Shown piece by piece: positions 34,101-41,040 of a stretch of 64,000 bases of DNA. The notes beneath the pieces are model-generated. The model saw only the letters and a list, made by a program, of their open reading frames with translations, was not told the origin of the DNA and made no database searches. Location of the stretch: the NCBI GenBank assembly GCA_943736015.1, contig OX031058.1, forward strand, positions 17,757,001-17,821,000, given 5' to 3'. The first letter of the stretch is position 1; each line of letters starts with the position of its first letter. The position numbers and the translations under genes were made by a program. The stretch is from Tridacna crocea (Eukaryota; Mollusca; Bivalvia; Cardiida; Cardiidae).

Positions 34101-36846
34101 CAAGACACTTGATTGACTGTAGAGTCACCGGGCATGAAACCTGACTGGAAAGGTGTAAAAAACCCGATATCTTTTAATAAGTGGTTAGAGACATGTTTGA
34201 ATATAATGCGTTCGAAGACTTTTTCGATGCTATTCAGCAAAGAAACAGGTCTATAGTTAGATGGAAGAGAGGGGTCACCTGATTTAAATATAGGGCTTAC
34301 ATTGGATATTTTCCACGAAGATGGAAGTGTATGCACATTTAAAGAGTGATTAAACAAATCACGTAGTGTATCAGGGGAGGTAACCAGTCTAGGACTGCAC
34401 GAGCCAACAACAACAACCGGTGTACAAAATTACTTGTAATTTTTGCGATAACTGTAAAAATCACCCTCACGAACAACTTGCTTTGTGCAGTGCATTACGC
34501 AATTTTAACTCCATTTACCTAGGACAAAGCTTATACGCCTTTAATCATTTTGGTAAGTGGATATAAATGAAATCAGAGTTCACAAGATATTTTTGGAATA
34601 CCATAAACTTTCATCTGTATGAAATGGCCTGTAACATGCGACAATCTTCATTTGGATATCTTCATAAAGTGTCGTGGCTTATCCGAACGACACTTTCCGT
34701 TTCTACGTAATCTTTTGATTTTCACAAGTCTACTGAAGAACACAATTAATGTTAATGTGAAGTATCGTCTCGGATTAGCCAGCGCAAACTGTGCAGGTTG
34801 CTCCGAAATGACACTTTACGCAAACATCCTTTTTGATGATGCAAACGTTTTAGTGTTCTAGTCCTTTTTTTAACCATGTTTTATTTTACAGGAGGTTTGA
34901 TATGTATTATAGATTGAACTAAATTGATAAATGGACATCTAAAATAGCAAAAGTAAAGCCCACAGCACCAGAGTCCGTTCATAAGCACTCCATGGCGTCA
35001 AAACAAAGTAATAGACATTGGTGTCTAAATTATTGGCTTGCAACACACTAAAAGGACATTACCGTAAAGTGCCGTCTCGGATCAGCCTGCGCAGTCCGCG
35101 CAGGCTAATCCGAGACGGCACTTTACGACTACACTAGATTTTGTGCTACAGTGGACATGCACAAAACAGAAGATGACATAAAAGCGGAAAGAGTCGTCTT
35201 GGATTAGCCTGTGCGGAGTGCACAGGCTGTTCCGAGATAACAGTTTACGCAGATGTCCGAATGCCCCTTTTTGCGTGTTGCAAGCAATATAGTGTCTGCC
35301 TCTTGCATCAAACGCTCTGTGCAATCTGATCTGACCCTCCTCCAAAGCCCCTGTTATAACCCGAGGTTCTGAAAGGATAAGATCTATTTTGTATATTTCT
35401 GTTTTAGCATTCCGTGTTTTCGACAAAGATAACAATGGTTATATTAGCGCAGATGAGCTTCGTTATGTGATGACAAATTTGGGGGAAAAATTGACTGACC
35501 AAGAAGTTGCAGAAATGATACAGGAAGCAGACATTAATGGCGACGGTTTAGTAGATTATAATGGTAAATAATTAAGTTTATTTTCTTCAGTTTCCCTATT
35601 GGTATTTTTTCGATTTCCATTGTAGGAGTTGCTTGTTGATATCAAAAGCCTATCGTTGTATCATTAGTATATTTATTAACGTAGTTATTACTTAACTCTT
35701 TCCCAAACAAGCCCTGGTTTTTACGTGTCTGCAGTACAGGTCTTTTGAAAACACAGTGGGAAAAGGAGAAATTGCTCGTAACGAGCAATTTCTCCTTTTC
35801 CCACAGTGTTTTCTACCCGTTTTGAGAATTTTCTGCCACTTTCACAAAATTTGAATTCGTCGTCTGCGAACACTTTGAGTTTGGAAGCGTCTAAACTTTG
35901 TTGTTTGGGAAAGGGTTAAACAACTCTACAGTTGACGCAACAGCTAAAAAACTTGCAATCGGATCTTAATGCATAATACGGTTTACAAGATGGAATTCAA
36001 ATGCATTTGTCTTTGTTTCCATTGCTGAAAGAGATGTTTAGGTTTTAACTAAGTCTATAGGCACGATTATTTTATCTTTCATTCTTCTATTAAAAAGAAT
36101 GAACTTAGCATGTACAAGTGGCTTCTTTAAAAAAGAAGCCAGGAGAGGTCGACATCATTTTTTTCTAATACTTTTTATGCTTTTACGTTAAATATAATCT
36201 AGGTACATGTAAAGAAACAAGCAAGACAATAAACGGGTAGTTGAAATCTGTTCAGTTGTAAATACACATTCATCAAAGTGGATGGCAAAAACAGGATTCC
36301 GTATTCATCCGTCCTTGTAATTTATGTAAGTCACACGACCTTCTTCCCGCGTTTTAAGGTCACGTGATTTTTTCCGCTGTGTTCGTTTCTATTTTTAACG
36401 AAATTCTTTTTTCTTTTTCTTCTTTTTGTTAAGATTTAAGATTGTTATATAAAATTAAAATTGTTGGAAAGGGAATATGCAATTAAATACTTACAATTTT
36501 GTTGAAATTCGTGATATAGAAACAAACCACGTCTATTTCCTATTTCAGTTTTTAGACTTCGATTTCTTTATAAAATCATGACGAAACAGACTGTGTATCG
36601 GAACAATTCCCCTACAAAGATTGGATTTAGACAGCAATTTCTGAGGCAGTCTGCCTTTTAAACTCAACACTGTTGGAGAGGTCTGATGACCTCTCCAATG
36701 ACTTTCATTCTGTTGTTTTCAGTTTTCATGATAATTTGATGAATGAGGAAATCCACTCCACAAAAGAGATTACCATTTTTGGTTTTATTTCAGAATTTAT
36801 AAAATTACTGTGTAATACCGGCGATCCTCCCGACTTTTCAAAGTAG
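12129..36846 (+). CDS. Calmodulin-like EF-hand protein, six coding exons, complete
   Basis: Spliced from 12129-12152, 26303-26333, 28229-28372, 29758-29844, 35408-35563 and 36794-36846 (495 nt, 164 residues plus TAG). All introns are GT-AG; intron 1 is phase 0 and the others phase 1. Four EF-hands: loops at residues 28-39, 64-75, 101-112 and 137-148. Loops II-IV keep Asp/Asn at 1, 3 and 5, Gly at 6 and Glu at 12; loop I has Asn instead of Gly at position 6. The inter-lobe linker is calmodulin-like and is followed by EEEMREAF. The C-terminus is 164 residues against about 149 for calmodulin, with extra residues at both ends (N-terminal [11 protein letters not shown], tail [11 protein letters not shown]). 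An in-frame TAA at 12099-12101 makes 12129 the first possible Met (12135 is an alternative). Family role: Ca2+ sensor binding target helices. Specific target unknown; it is a diverged calmodulin rather than calmodulin itself. Confidence 0.88.
12303..12495. repeat. TTTC/TTTG microsatellite
   Basis: Long TTTC tract with GTTT interruptions in intron 1 of the calmodulin-like gene. Confidence 0.9.
12718..13168. mobile_element. Family C element split by a family A element
   Basis: Left tip (GGTCTGACAAAAGG) at 12718 and right half (TCGATACTGTTTGCAGATGC) at 13090-13168, with the A element between. Confidence 0.5.
12858..13088. mobile_element. Family A element nested in family C
   Basis: TTAA at both ends, near-perfect hairpin at 12963-13033 with GCTGGTCACCAGC centre. 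Confidence 0.8.
13206..13480. mobile_element. Family C element, complete
   Basis: Ends GGGCTATACTCTGACAAAAG and CTTTTCACAGAGCATGGCTC, hairpin at 13376-13435. Confidence 0.75.
13901..14224 (-). mobile_element. tRNA-derived SINE, copy 1
   Basis: On the minus strand: box A TAGCTCAGTCGGTAGCG, box B GGGTTCGATACC, a body with GAAAGCAGCCAGTGGC, and the tail motif GTTAAACACCAT followed by AATC/AGTC repeats. Confidence 0.8.
14259..14490. mobile_element. Family A element, right end eroded
   Basis: Left tip CCCTTTACCATTGACG after CTAA; hairpin at 14363-14434. Confidence 0.7.
14548..14840 (+). mobile_element. tRNA-derived SINE, copy 2
   Basis: Degenerate tRNA-like head with box B CAGTTCGATTCC, then the shared body and the tail GTTAAACACCATACAATC. 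Confidence 0.75.
15130..15350. mobile_element. Family A element
   Basis: Near-perfect hairpin at 15231-15300, with GTGAG/CTCAC replacing the usual GTGGG/CCCAC in both arms; ends eroded. Confidence 0.7.
15424..15690 (+). mobile_element. tRNA-derived SINE, copy 3, tail lost
   Basis: Body GGAAAGCAGCCAGTGCC and ACACCAGGAAAGCATGG as in copies 1 and 2; it runs directly into a family C right end (to about 15770). Confidence 0.65.
15770..16035. other. Unassigned stretch
   Basis: Nothing recognised beyond a weak box B-like TCAAACCCAGG. Confidence 0.35.
16040..16175. mobile_element. Family D and family K fragments joined
   Basis: D left part (GGGGCATTCTGACATTTGCG) followed by the K junction (CCTGATCGTACAACGAATTC then ATTATACTGCAAAG), inverted relative to the full K copies. 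Confidence 0.55.
16832..17061. mobile_element. Family A element, GCTCG-centre subfamily
   Basis: TTAA at 16832-16835 and 17058-17061, hairpin at 16885-16955 centred on GCTCGTAACGAGC. Confidence 0.85.
17085..17215. mobile_element. Family K fragment, inverted
   Basis: Contains GAAAGGGAAACTGGTTTTAC and CCAATCAGATCACGAG as in 55253 and 59998, reverse complemented. Confidence 0.65.
17322..17510. mobile_element. Family A element, degenerate
   Basis: Left TTAA and TTATTTGTCCAAATCGAAGC; hairpin largely lost. Confidence 0.4.
17543..17771. mobile_element. Family A element, GCTCG-centre subfamily
   Basis: TTAA at 17543-17546 and 17768-17771. Perfect arms with GGCAAAAGGTGAAATTGC; closest relative at 58078-58298. 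Confidence 0.9.
17991..18067. mobile_element. Family G hairpin, copy 1
   Basis: 77-bp near-perfect palindrome, arms starting CGTCGTTTTACT, centre AGCTTGAAACAAGCT. Confidence 0.8.
18080..18735. other. Unassigned stretch
   Basis: No exon, hairpin or element family recognised in this part of intron 1. Confidence 0.4.
18740..18925. mobile_element. Family B remnant with duplicated segment
   Basis: AAGACAGTTGGGTCATAATC occurs twice (18757 and 18860 regions, second with CGG); GCAGTCTGATCTTGATCTAC marks the B arm. Confidence 0.5.
18921..18970. repeat. CTC/CTT simple repeat
   Basis: Short pyrimidine trinucleotide tract. Confidence 0.8.
19005..19137. mobile_element. Family A fragment
   Basis: Hairpin GAAAACATTGTGGAAAATG with imperfect partner, right end near TTAA 19135. 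Confidence 0.5.
19310..19400. mobile_element. Family A remnant
   Basis: Eroded hairpin with CTCGTAACGAGC centre. Confidence 0.4.
19470..19575. repeat. Family M repeat
   Basis: CGCCACTCGTGAAAATATTA and CACTCGATGAAATGAATTTC; also at 24490-24585 and 62395-62490. Confidence 0.65.
19715..20127. mobile_element. Family A element split by a family E element
   Basis: A hairpin at 19823-19880; after E, A resumes with the right tip GGTAAAGAGTTA. Confidence 0.65.
19891..20086. mobile_element. Family E element nested in family A
   Basis: Ends GGCCCATATTCACCAACC and GGTTGGTGAATAAG, hairpin CTTCTGATTGGTTAAACC. Confidence 0.75.
20140..20341. mobile_element. Family A element, degenerate
   Basis: Short hairpin around TTGATTACCAGAA, right tip GTGGGAAAGGGG. 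Confidence 0.5.
20380..20650. mobile_element. Family B remnants
   Basis: AAGATCAGACTGCAC and an eroded hairpin around CTACACAAAACGTGTGGCC. Confidence 0.4.
20811..21024. mobile_element. Family A element
   Basis: Hairpin at 20858-20925, ends eroded but TTAA present at 21022 region. Confidence 0.6.
21238..21420. mobile_element. Family B element
   Basis: Near-perfect hairpin CGACAGTGTAGATCAAGAT with complement at 21270-21330; ends diverged. Confidence 0.7.
21690..22165. repeat. TTCG/TTCA/TTTC complex microsatellite
   Basis: Nearly 480 bp of TTCGTTCATTCAT-type tetranucleotides ending in pure TTTC then TTCA. Open frames through it are artefacts. Confidence 0.95.
22329..22540. mobile_element. Family B element
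   Basis: TTAA at both ends, hairpin with ACGGAATATATCAAGATCAG. Confidence 0.7.
22537..22724. mobile_element. Family B element sharing TTAA with its neighbour
   Basis: Uses the TTAA at 22537-22540 as left flank; near-perfect hairpin at 22617-22682. Confidence 0.7.
22945..23215. mobile_element. Family C element
   Basis: Left tip TCTTACTCTGTGAAAAAG, perfect hairpin core GGTCAGCCTGCGC at 23004, right tip near 23215. Confidence 0.7.
23216..24235. other. Unassigned AT-rich stretch of intron 1
   Basis: No exon, no palindrome and no family member recognised over about 1 kb. Confidence 0.4.
24236..24585. repeat. Families L and M joined, copy 1
   Basis: L (GATTTTCATGTTCTTGTTGCC, GGAAATATGACGTCATATAC) then M (GCTGCGCCACTCGTGAAAAT). 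L recurs at 62090-62345. Confidence 0.65.
24929..25359. mobile_element. Family F element carrying a family A element, copy 1
   Basis: Ends TACTACTCAAACTTTG and AAATTTTGAGTAGTA flanked by TA. The nested A copy is at 24999-25226. An inverted copy of the whole composite is at 30377-30803. Confidence 0.8.
24999..25226. mobile_element. Family A element nested in family F
   Basis: Tip CCCTTTACCATACTG after ATAA, hairpin at 25101-25167, right TTAA. Confidence 0.75.
25400..26015. other. Unassigned stretch
   Basis: Nothing recognised. Confidence 0.35.
26020..26150. repeat. Minisatellite, 17-bp unit
   Basis: Seven to eight copies of ACCGTGATATCGGGACA, each with a palindromic GATATC, about 150 bp upstream of exon 2. 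Confidence 0.9.
26303..26333 (+). CDS. Calmodulin-like gene, exon 2 (31-nt microexon)
   Basis: Acceptor ATATATTTTCAG ends at 26302 and donor GTAGGT starts at 26334. It encodes [10 protein letters not shown] plus the first base of Glu19. The 31-nt length and phase match the second exon of vertebrate calmodulin genes as I recall them. Confidence 0.85.
26595..26950. mobile_element. Family D element interrupted by family J
   Basis: First hairpin GATTAGCCTGCGC at 26640, inner segment, then J at 26752-26886, then the D right part to GTTTTCGCCTATTGCAGGCC. Confidence 0.7.
26752..26886. mobile_element. Family J element, partial
   Basis: Starts GGTGTAATGCAGAGAAATG; internal inverted units GTAGAGGAATGACCC and GGTCATTTCTC. 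Fuller copy at 62490-62690. Confidence 0.65.
27482..27709. mobile_element. Family A element, complete
   Basis: TTAA at 27482-27485 and 27706-27709, tips CCCTTTCCCAAAC and GTTTGGGAAAGGG, hairpin at 27588-27655. Confidence 0.9.
27735..27915. mobile_element. Family A fragment, inverted
   Basis: Only one hairpin arm plus the region CTTTGAATTTGGTCGAGCC. Confidence 0.5.
27919..28191. mobile_element. Family A element just upstream of exon 3
   Basis: Perfect extended hairpin with paired changes (GTAGGAAATGGAG and CTCCATTTCCTAC). Right TTAA 28188-28191 is 37 bp before exon 3. Confidence 0.8.
28229..28372 (+). CDS. Calmodulin-like gene, exon 3 (EF-hand I to start of loop II)
   Basis: 144 nt, acceptor TTTTCTAG, donor GTAAGT. 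Encodes Glu19 to Asp66 and the first base of Lys67: EF-hand I (loop 28-39, sequence [12 protein letters not shown]) and the entering helix of EF-hand II. Length and phase equal the calmodulin third exon from memory. Three decayed partial copies follow directly in the intron. Confidence 0.92.
28309..29115 (+). repeat. Tandem duplication of half exon 3 plus intron plus family A tip
   Basis: The 3' half of exon 3 and its donor recur at about 28523, 28701 and 28909 (spacing about 215, 180 and 208). Each unit ends in the left tip of a family A element up to GCAGAC, where the next exon fragment begins. Copy 2 keeps a GTAAGT donor, copy 3 has GGAAGT, copy 4 GTTAGT; copy 2 has a frameshift. Confidence 0.75.
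29062..29366. mobile_element. Family A element with family G nested
   Basis: A left tip at 29075, interruption by G at 29120-29196, then A resumes to TTAA at about 29363. Confidence 0.7.
29120..29196. mobile_element. Family G hairpin, copy 2, ATTT target duplication
   Basis: 77-bp palindrome like 17991-18067, flanked by ATTT at 29116-29119 and 29197-29200 where intact A copies have a single ATTT. Confidence 0.85.
29440..29615. mobile_element. Family E remnant
   Basis: Hairpin GTTTGGCTAAACTGAC with TTTAGCCAATCAGAAA, ends decayed. Confidence 0.5.
29758..29844 (+). CDS. Calmodulin-like gene, exon 4 (loop II and linker)
   Basis: 87 nt, acceptor GCTTTTTCAG, donor GTAAGA. Encodes the rest of EF loop II ([12 protein letters not shown] when joined to exon 3), the linker and the start of EF-hand III (EEEMRE). 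The downstream boundary differs from the standard calmodulin intron position. Confidence 0.9.
30030..30245. mobile_element. Family A element, inverted, degenerate
   Basis: GAAAACATTGTGAAAAAAAG and AAATGCCTTCAATTTGATCC. Confidence 0.5.
30377..30803. mobile_element. Family F element carrying family A, copy 2, inverted
   Basis: Reverse complement of 24929-25359 throughout, including the A copy (hairpin 30559-30627 with paired TTGG/CCAA changes). Confidence 0.8.
30805..31335. other. Unassigned stretch
   Basis: Nothing recognised besides short A tracts. Confidence 0.35.
31338..31602. mobile_element. Family D element, complete
   Basis: Ends GGCTTGCAACACGTG and CGCGTGTTGTAGGCC; two hairpins, the first near 31395, the second near 31525. 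Confidence 0.75.
31881..32192. repeat. Family N repeat, copy 1
   Basis: About 310 bp, GAAAACAGCTATTTCCAC to TTTATCAACTATCAAGAAA; second copy at 56738-57108. Confidence 0.65.
32625..33596 (-). pseudogene. LINE RT thumb and C-terminal domain, frame-shifted from the RT part
   Basis: Begins [19 protein letters not shown], typical of sequence just after the RT palm, followed by [11 protein letters not shown] and a Cys/His cluster ([19 protein letters not shown]) seen at the C-terminus of many Jockey/CR1-type proteins. Open for about 323 codons, so decay is recent. Confidence 0.8.
33551..34357 (-). pseudogene. LINE reverse transcriptase domain, truncated
   Basis: Shows RT motifs in order: [34 protein letters not shown] and the catalytic FADDTSLS. 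The frame stays open upstream to about 34420 without a Met start, consistent with truncation. A single-base deletion near 33629 shifts the frame, so the remainder continues in the overlapping frame that ends at 32625. Confidence 0.85.
34620..34830. mobile_element. Family D element, diverged
   Basis: GGCCTGTAACATGCGAC start and GATTAGCCAGCGCAAACTG; second tip missing. Confidence 0.55.
35036..35290. mobile_element. Family D element, complete
   Basis: Ends GGCTTGCAACACACT and GCGTGTTGCAAGC; both hairpins present. Ends 118 bp upstream of exon 5. Confidence 0.8.
35408..35563 (+). CDS. Calmodulin-like gene, exon 5 (EF-hands III and IV)
   Basis: 156 nt, acceptor TCTGTTTTAG, donor GTAAAT. Encodes [17 protein letters not shown], a stretch very close to calmodulin ([11 protein letters not shown]), then EF loop IV up to Asn147. 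Exons 4 and 5 together are 243 nt, the same as the sum of the two corresponding calmodulin exons as I recall them (107+136). Confidence 0.93.
35692..35919. mobile_element. Family A element, GCTCG-centre subfamily
   Basis: TTAA at both ends, perfect hairpin 35745-35813 in intron 5 of the calmodulin-like gene. Confidence 0.9.
36240..36705. repeat. Family O repeat, copy 1
   Basis: Shares CGCGTTTTAAGGTCACGTG and ACAGACTGTGTATCGGAAC with 43675-44335. Confidence 0.55.
36794..36846 (+). CDS. Calmodulin-like gene, exon 6 (C-terminus)
   Basis: Acceptor GGTTTTATTTCAG ends at 36793. Joining to exon 5 creates Glu148, position 12 of EF loop IV, then [16 protein letters not shown] and TAG. The residue completed across the junction supports the exon. 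The tail is longer than in calmodulin and hydrophilic. Confidence 0.85.
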
Positions 36847-37110
36847 GAGATTGTAGATGTACATTTTGATATGAATCGACATATTCAAACCAGCGACTTT
36901 GATTGGATAGGACACCGGAAGTCAGTGTATGTGTCATGGTGGTTGTTATTGAAGGACAAATAGGAGGGGCTTGGACAACATATATGAGTGTATATCGACG
37001 CAGGTCCAATTTATGAATTTTGAATCATCTTATTACCTACCAAAATCCTGAAACAAGTTTTTCAGCTTACAAAGTTAAAAGCGGCCTTTAAAAAACGAAT
37101 GATCAACACA

Positions 37111-37116
37111 AATAAA
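37111..37116 (+). terminator. Candidate poly(A) signal AATAAA of calmodulin-like gene
   Basis: First clear AATAAA after the stop codon, 265 nt downstream of it. Position fits a short 3' UTR; not confirmed by transcripts. Confidence 0.45.
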
Positions 37117-37842
37117 ATTAAAAATATTTTAATGCATGTTAAAAACCTTATGGACAGTTTTTCCTATTACTGCATACTTTCCAGAGAAAATATATGTCAT
37201 GCGAGAGGCATAGATTTGTGTGCAAGAGGTAATGAGTTAAAAAAATCATGATGTTCTTATTTGTGACTTTTGGTTGACACTTATTGGGTTAATTCAAAGT
37301 TTTGTGAGAAATATTGAATATCTTAAGTAGGCAAATAATTAATTAAGAAAAAGCGCTATGTATATATAATTATTTGTCACAGACATTTTTTGCTCGTTTA
37401 CTTTTTATGCCTCAGTAAAACTGTTTCTTTATGGTCAGCAAGATTGAAGTTGAATTTCGATTTAAAAATCACTCCAAAATTGTGTCTAATCATACCTGAT
37501 GCAATTAGCTAATCATGTAATCTATTTCTTTGAAAATTTCAAGCTTGACGTTTTTGTAAATGAAACTTCAAACCTCTTTAAGTTCCAAGTAAATCGAGGG
37601 TTATAAGTAAAAGTTAGCATTACGTTTGAACAAAAAGTCGAGTGCAACCTTGCCTTCGAATTCCTTTATAAATGACAAAATGCCCTGGAACTATTATTTT
37701 TGTACGGCTCTTTTGGTCAGCATACGCAAAATGTCGACCGGTGTCGATTTCTTGGACCGACTGCTTCGTACAAAAGTGTCATCTTTGTTTTTTATCATCT
37801 GTTTCGAGATTGTAGACAATTGGATTTAATAGAATATATATA
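37117..37842. other. Unassigned intergenic stretch
   Basis: No gene or element recognised. Confidence 0.4.
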
Positions 37843-38090
37843 TGTGACCCATCACGCAGAAACAGACCTTCTGGGTACTGCGAAAAGTGTCAACCCTAGT
37901 CAGACTGCACGGATTGCGCAGGCTGACCAGATTTGACACTTTTCGCTTTAGTGACATTATCTTTATGAAAAGTGGTCATTGTACAATCATATTTGAACTA
38001 TCAACTGAAACTAACTAAACTATCCTTGATCTGCTGTCATCTAATTGGTGTGTAGAATTCCCAGATGGTCCATTATTGTTTGATGGGTCA
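37843..38090. mobile_element. Family P element, copy 2
   Basis: Ends TGTGACCCATCACGC and TGATGGGTCA, hairpin CTAGTCAGACTGCACGG with complement. Confidence 0.75.
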
Positions 38091-38219
38091 GATATATGCT
38101 ATGAAATTCCTCAGAATGGATGTGACACCCATAAAAAGATTGTAACAACTGTAAATGATCATCTGAAATCACTGATACAAATGGAATAAGTTGTTCCCGA
38201 CTATGATCAACTGAATCTC

Positions 38220-38420
38220 TCAGCCTCAAGTATATAAACTCGACCTTTTTTGACAGCTAAAAAATATCATGTTTTGAGTCTGAAAAAGATGTTTATCTTT
38301 AGGCTTGACTAAACAAGCGGATGGCACAGATTTAAGATCAAACTACACGTTCTGTGCATTCTGATCTTGATCTATGCCCTTCGCAAAAGGCATGAATTTT
38401 ACCTATGACGCCTATGAAAG
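38220..38420. mobile_element. Family B element, diverged
   Basis: Hairpin AAGATCAAACTACACG with CATTCTGATCTTGATC. Confidence 0.5.
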
Positions 38421-38832
38421 ATTAATGAATTTGTGTACAGTTTTTGCAAGTGATCCTCATTGGTAATGGGATAAAATCGTAAGAGTTTTACCCCCTTTTC
38501 CTACCTACTTTGCAACGACAAAGATATTGCTCAATTCAGTCAGTTCAGCATCTAAATACTCGCAACAATTCTGTTCATGTATATTATATTTATCGAGGCT
38601 TCTTTTCTCTCATTCTATTTATGATATTGCATCTACTACTTCCCGAGCATTCAATTCATGTTTATAAAACATTCGATCCGTTATTGTACAAGCTAATCTT
38701 AGGATAATGCAAAGCTAGTTACGTACAAAAAGAACTCTTAGCTTTGCTACGATCACCATTTTTTTTATAAATCGGTCATAAAAATTACGCCTGATTTATT
38801 TTAGAACAAATGGAGTGGAACACAATCCCTAA

Positions 38833-38958
38833 ACAGATGACGTCACACAATTTTTTTTATCGCATAACTTCCCTTGTTTTCAGTGTAATATACCCATTAT
38901 GATTTCTTTAACTTATGCACGTTTAATATCACAATTGTGTGACGTCATTCTGTACGGG
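38833..38958. mobile_element. Small inverted-repeat element
   Basis: GATGACGTCACACAATT at the left and AATTGTGTGACGTCATT at the right, about 110 bp apart. Confidence 0.55.
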
Positions 38959-39221
38959 TTTCATGAAAAAAGTGAATGAGTTTTATGAATACCACTGCGG
39001 GAGCATCTTTGAATGATTTTGCATCCTCTGTGATCTTTAATTTGTGAAATGCATAAGTGATAAAGTGAATCCAAGATTCATTAGCGTTTAAGATAGAATT
39101 TTATCAAACCCCTCAAGAAAAAGCTCTCCAAAGCTCGCTAAAATATCATTTTCCCTAGACTCGTTCAGTAAAAAAAAAAAATTAACTCAAACACCAATTC
39201 ACGTCAGATCCTATATGGTGT

Positions 39222-39478
39222 GCAACACGCAAAAAGGGACATTCGGACATCTACGTAAAGTATCGTTTCGGATCAGCCTGCGCAGTCCGCGCAGGCTAAT
39301 CCGAGACGGCACTTTACGACTACAGTAGATTTTGTGCTACAGTAGACATGCGCAAAACAGAAAATGGCATTTAAACGGAAAGTGCCGTCTCGGATTAGCC
39401 TGCGCGGATTGTGCAGGCTGATCCGAGACGACACTTTACGCAGATGTCCGAATGTCCCTTTTTATGTGTTGCAGGCCA
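39222..39478. mobile_element. Family D element, complete
   Basis: Ends GTGCAACACGCAAAAAGG and TGTGTTGCAGGCC; hairpins at 39270-39310 and 39390-39440. Confidence 0.85.
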
Positions 39479-39896
39479 TAAATCTCAAACGTTTCTAAGA
39501 TAAAAAAAATAAAATAGTTATACTACATCGAAAACAATGCATCTTACTAGATAGCTGTGCGACAAGTTTATATCACATGTCAATCTTTTTCTTCAGTCTC
39601 ATCAACGCTGTTTGTTTCATTTAGATCTACGGAATATTTCACGCTGCCAAATAAAATCTGTTCGACAAATGTACAAAGTTTTCATATTCATATAGGGCCG
39701 TAAACCTGACATCTTTTTTATCCATTCACTTTTCCGATTTTTTCCATTCCAAATGATTTTGATACTCGTTTTATCTGCCCCTAAGAAACTTTTTGCCCCC
39801 CAAAAAACTGTGAACATCTGTTGTAAAACAAAAAAACAAATACTTTGTTTCATTTACACGTTCTTCTCCAATACGTCTGGGTGTTGTTCTTTGTTG

Positions 39897-40425
39897 CTTA
39901 ATTCTGTACCAGACGACAATATTTTCTAGACTTATCCATATTGAAAGCATTTGCAGTAGACAAACAGAATGTGGCTTAATTCTTTACCAAACAACACCGT
40001 TCTGGACTAGAACAAATTCAAAAGAATAGCAGACTAAAAATTCATTGTAGGCCTAATGATGATTTCTGTCTATGTTAGGAAGAAGACATTGTGGGAAACA
40101 GACAAAATGCTGGTTAACAGCATGTTCTCCCTTTTTTTCTATTCTGTTTCAAAGACTATGACAGGAAGAAAACATTGTGGGAAATGGTTACCAGCATTTT
40201 CTCTTTGTTATATTACTGTTTCCAAGACCCTTTCATTTCAGGGTCGTTAAAACTCGGAAATGTGTTGTAAAGAATTAAATACTGTAACTTCTATAATAAA
40301 AAGCAGAAAATATTTTGGAAAAGCAGAAAATGCTGATCACCGGCACTTTTTCCTTTTCTAAAGGTGTTTTTTAGCGCTTTATTACTAAGGGTCGTCAGAA
40401 CAATGGATTGTTTATTTAATTTATT
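39897..40425. mobile_element. Family A element interrupted by another family A element
   Basis: Outer left region 39897-39975, inner copy 39976-40278, then the outer hairpin (GCAGAAAATGCTGATCACC) resumes. Confidence 0.65.
39976..40278. mobile_element. Family A element nested in family A
   Basis: TTAA at 39976-39979 and 40275-40278; contains a partly duplicated hairpin, hence 303 bp. Confidence 0.7.
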
Positions 40426-40827
40426 TAGTAAAGGACTCTTGTTTTATAGTGATTCTTTCTCAAGGTCTATAACTCCAGAAGTCAGTCATTTTCAAATGTT
40501 CAATATTCTTAATAAATGCAGGCTTTTCTTATATTTTACATGTTAGCATTAGATTTAAACACTTTTATCCTAAAATTTGAATATACTAATAAAGTAATAA
40601 CTTTGTCAAGATCGGATAACGGAATAAATCTATATTACAAATCTAAAGATGTGTTATGTTTCTCTTTTCATGAATTCTTGAAACTGTTGTGCAGTCAAGA
40701 CTGGTAATAAAACACTAAGTCTATCAATACATTCTTGCAGGACAGGTGGATACCTAAACGTTCGATCCATACTTGCACAAATCTTCTCTAGCCTTTCCCC
40801 CCCCCCACTTCCCCAAAAAGTACGCGT

Positions 40828-41039
40828 TTAACCCATTACCACACAATCCCTACTTTTGACGCCCCCTGAGAAAAAAGCCTTTTGAAAACACTGTGGGAAA
40901 AGGAGAAAATGCTGGTAACCACAGTGTTTTCTACCTTCCTAGAAAAAAATTCAATTTTTAAGTCATCTTTATTTTGACGTCTGCAAATGCTTTCAATTTG
41001 GACCAGTCTAAAATTTGGTAAAGGGTTAAATGAACCGGG
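40828..41039. mobile_element. Family A element, one arm shortened
   Basis: TTAA at 40828-40831 and 41036-41039; the hairpin jumps from GCTGGTAACC to ACAGTGTTTTC. Confidence 0.8.
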
Positions 41040-41040
41040 G

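Larger units (their letters stand above)
32205..34432 (-). mobile_element. 5'-truncated LINE (Jockey/CR1-like non-LTR retrotransposon)
   Basis: Contains the reverse transcriptase region 34357-33551 and the downstream domain 33596-32625 in a second frame, followed by a 3' UTR of about 400 nt with AATAAA near 32220. The endonuclease and ORF1 are missing, so the copy is 5' truncated near 34430. It lies antisense in intron 4 of the calmodulin-like gene. Clade assignment is by general resemblance only. Confidence 0.8.

Noticed and set aside
32625-34357. Endogenous retrovirus
   Set aside because: No LTR, protease, integrase or RNase H; RT motifs and C-terminal Cys/His cluster are of non-LTR type.
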